Shown piece after piece: positions 22,692 to 24,548 of a stretch of 24,548 bases of DNA. The translations under genes and the position numbers were made by a program. Each line of letters starts with the position of its first letter. Positions within the stretch are counted from its first letter, which is position 1. The stretch comes from Verrucomicrobiales bacterium (lineage in GTDB: Bacteria > Verrucomicrobiota > Verrucomicrobiia > Verrucomicrobiales > V1-33). The notes under the pieces are model-generated. The model was not told the DNA's origin and did not search any database. It saw only the letters and a list, made by a program, of their open reading frames with translations. The stretch spans positions 1 through 24,548 of the forward strand of contig JAQGPD010000112.1 of NCBI GenBank assembly GCA_028293305.1, written 5' to 3'.

Positions 22692-24548
22692 TTATATTCC
22701 CATCTTTTTCGCCACGGCGGCATCCATGGCCTGCTCCACCAAAATGGCGGCCAGGGTTTCAGTGGCCTCGTCCAGCGTGGCATTGGCGGTCTTCAGCCGG
22801 CGCAAATCCCCGGCCTCCAAAGCGGCCTCCACGCCGGCGACACCCTGACGGATTTCCCCGCGTGCCGAGTCGTCCAATGCGTCCCCGGCCAGGGGAAGCG
22901 CTCCCGCCACGGCGTCCAAAAGCTCCCGGCTTTTCAGCGCGGCCTCCGCCCATTGGCGTTCCGTCATGTCCTCGAACGCATGGTCCACGGACTGTGCGAT
23001 CATCTCCCCGACCTTTGCCTCGCTCACATCCACGGCGGCGTGGCGGATCTCCACCACCTTGTCCAGACCGGTTTTGGTGTCCCTCGCAAGAATGGTTAGA
23101 ATGCCATCGGCATCGATGCTGAACTGCACTCCCACGCGGGCGCTGCCTTTGGGACCTTTTTCGAAACCGACCTCGAATTCCCCCAGGGTCCAATTGTCCC
23201 GGGCCATCTCGCGCTCCCCCTGCAGCACGCGGATGCGCATGCCCGGCTGATCCGTGACGGCATTGGTGAAAAGCTCGCCGGCCTTGGCGGGGATGGTGGT
23301 GTTGCGGGGCAATATCACATTCATCAAGCCGCCGAAGGTTTCGATTCCCAGTGATAGGGGAGTTACATCCAACAGCACCACGCGGCGCATCGCCCCTGAC
23401 AAAATGCCGGCCTGGATGACCGCTCCCAGCGCCACGGTTTCGTCAGGATGCCGGCTGGTGTCGGGTTCGCGGCCGAAGATTTCGGCGGCGATTTCCCTGA
23501 CAGCCGGGAGGCGGGTGCTGCCGCCGACCAGCACGGCGGCGCTTAAATCCGCAGGCGTCAGCCCGGCATCGGACATGGCCTTCCGGCACAGTTTGCCGGT
23601 TCGTTCCAGGAGCGGCTTGATCAGTTTTTCAAACTCCCGGCGCGTCACGGTCCTGACAAAACTTTCCGCGCCGCGCCAGAACGGCAGCCGCACCTCCACC
23701 TCCTCCTGGAATGACAAGGCATGCTTGGCCTCCACCGCCGATTCCAAAAACCGGGCGCGCTCCAGGGAGGTCAGGCCTGACCATCCACCTTCCAGTTCCG
23801 ATGCCAGCCATTGCGCCAACAACAGATCGAAGTCATCGCCACCCAGCCGCGTATCCCCGTGAGTGGCAAGCACTTGGAAAATTCCATCATTCAGCTCCAG
23901 GATGCTGACATCAAAAGTCCCACCGCCGAGGTCATAAACCGCGACGCGCGAACGTCCGCCCAATTTATCCAATCCAAACGCCAGCGCGGCGGCGGTGGGT
24001 TCGTTGAGGATGCGTTCGACTTTCAAGCCCGCCAGGCGCCCGGCCTCGCGGGTGGCCTGCCGCTGCGCATCATTGAAATAGGCGGGCACGGTGATGACCG
24101 CGCGCGCCACCGGACGCTCGAGGGCGGCCTCCGCGACTTCCTTCAACCGGCGCAGAATGGCGGCGGAGATTTCGATAGGGGATCTCCAGACTCCATCCAT
24201 AACAATCCCGAGCGATCCATCCGCGCCCGCCCGCACCTCCGGTCCCATGCCTCCGAAACGGCCCCCGGCCTCCGGTTCCCCATCGCTCCCCCTATCCGGT
24301 TTTCCGTCCTCCATCGCGTGGTCGCCCGCGCGGCGTCCTATCAATCTTTTCACGGACACCACCGTGCGCGCGCCTTCCGTCACCCGCCGCCTCCAGGCCT
24401 CCGCTCCCACGACCGGCGCCGCCTCAGCGCCGCCATAATACACCACGGACCGCGTCATCCGGCTGCCCTGCGCATCGGCCAGCAAAATAGGGAAACCCGC
24501 ATCCACCACGCCGACGAGCGACTGCGTGGTGCCCAGGTCGATGCCGAT
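22692..24548 (-). CDS. Hsp70-family chaperone (DnaK/HscA type), 5' end outside window
   Basis: At least 618 residues are visible; the reading frame runs off the right edge, beginning IGIDLGTTQSLVGVV, the phosphate-1 loop of Hsp70. Ordered landmarks follow: SVKRLIGR, with the catalytic Lys; AVITVPAYFNDAQRQATREA; RILNEPTAAALAFGLD; VYDLGGGTFDVSIL; GDTRLGGDDFD; AVLVGGSTRLPAVREIAAEI; and the linker LLDVTPLSLGIETFGG. The substrate-binding domain has ILPRNTTIPAKA and RVLQGEREMA, and a helical lid ends MDAAVAKKMGI without an EEVD-type tail. The loop reads DLGTTQS where bacterial DnaK has DLGTTNS. A Gly/Glu-rich stretch follows VKRLIGR. The layout recalls HscA-like paralogues, but no iron-sulphur assembly genes are visible, so I do not assign a symbol. 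It precedes the PAS gene by 151 nt on the same strand. Confidence 0.92.
   Translation of the reverse strand: MGIDLGTTQSLVGVVDAGFPILLADAQGSRMTRSVVYYGGAEAAPVVGAEAWRRRVTEGARTVVSVKRLIGRRAGDHAMEDGKPDRGSDGEPEAGGRFGGMGPEVRAGADGSLGIVMDGVWRSPIEISAAILRRLKEVAEAALERPVARAVITVPAYFNDAQRQATREAGRLAGLKVERILNEPTAAALAFGLDKLGGRSRVAVYDLGGGTFDVSILELNDGIFQVLATHGDTRLGGDDFDLLLAQWLASELEGGWSGLTSLERARFLESAVEAKHALSFQEEVEVRLPFWRGAESFVRTVTRREFEKLIKPLLERTGKLCRKAMSDAGLTPADLSAAVLVGGSTRLPAVREIAAEIFGREPDTSRHPDETVALGAVIQAGILSGAMRRVVLLDVTPLSLGIETFGGLMNVILPRNTTIPAKAGELFTNAVTDQPGMRIRVLQGEREMARDNWTLGEFEVGFEKGPKGSARVGVQFSIDADGILTILARDTKTGLDKVVEIRHAAVDVSEAKVGEMIAQSVDHAFEDMTERQWAEAALKSRELLDAVAGALPLAGDALDDSARGEIRQGVAGVEAALEAGDLRRLKTANATLDEATETLAAILVEQAMDAAVAKKMGI

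Noticed and set aside
1..24548. CRISPR array or tRNA genes
   Set aside because: I saw no regularly spaced direct repeats and no cloverleaf with a TTCRANNC-type loop while reading both strands by eye.

Overview
The window reads as high-GC DNA from a Gram-negative bacterium, most likely of the PVC group (Verrucomicrobiota or a relative). The pointers are an ExbB-type channel fused to DUF2341/LamG-like modules, a 3.8-kDa-residue-scale filamentous-haemagglutinin-like exoprotein, a verrucomicrobial-style YD-repeat remnant and the G+C-rich codon use. This lineage call is an inference, because no marker gene is present.

Layout. (1) Positions 1-1177 hold the right-hand part of an IS3-family insertion sequence on the minus strand. 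Its orfA is out of frame near its end, and its orfB carries an extra ~49-nt segment. (2) Positions 1178-1343 hold a frameshifted scrap of a YD-repeat (RHS-type) gene cut off by the IS. (3) Positions 1367-21569 are one 20-kb array of eight tightly packed minus-strand genes. In transcription order they encode a TpsB outer-membrane transporter, a DUF2341/LamG-ExbB fusion, ExbD, TonB, a putative porin, a periplasmic coiled-coil protein, a parvulin-type PpiC isomerase and a 3,855-codon TpsA-like exoprotein. Gaps are 1-24 nt, or a 4-nt overlap, so a single operon is likely. (4) Positions 21570-21900 are a compact regulatory/RNA region. It holds inverted repeats in front of tpsB, a strong hairpin terminator pointing toward the operon, and on the plus strand a probable 6S RNA. 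(5) Positions 21893-22540 encode a short PAS protein with a HisKA-like end that lacks its phospho-accepting histidine. (6) Positions 22692-24548 hold an Hsp70 (DnaK/HscA-type) chaperone gene whose 5' end lies beyond the window.

How the genes may work together. TpsB is the expected outer-membrane pore for TpsA, and PpiC plus the coiled-coil protein look like periplasmic chaperones for a very large unfolded substrate. What is unusual for two-partner secretion is the full inner-membrane proton-motive module (ExbB-ExbD-TonB) and a porin inside the same operon, with no TonB-dependent receptor. The simplest reading is an energised or load-sensing version of two-partner secretion, or an envelope-spanning adhesin system. 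I cannot test either from sequence alone, and this is the window's best candidate for an undescribed system.
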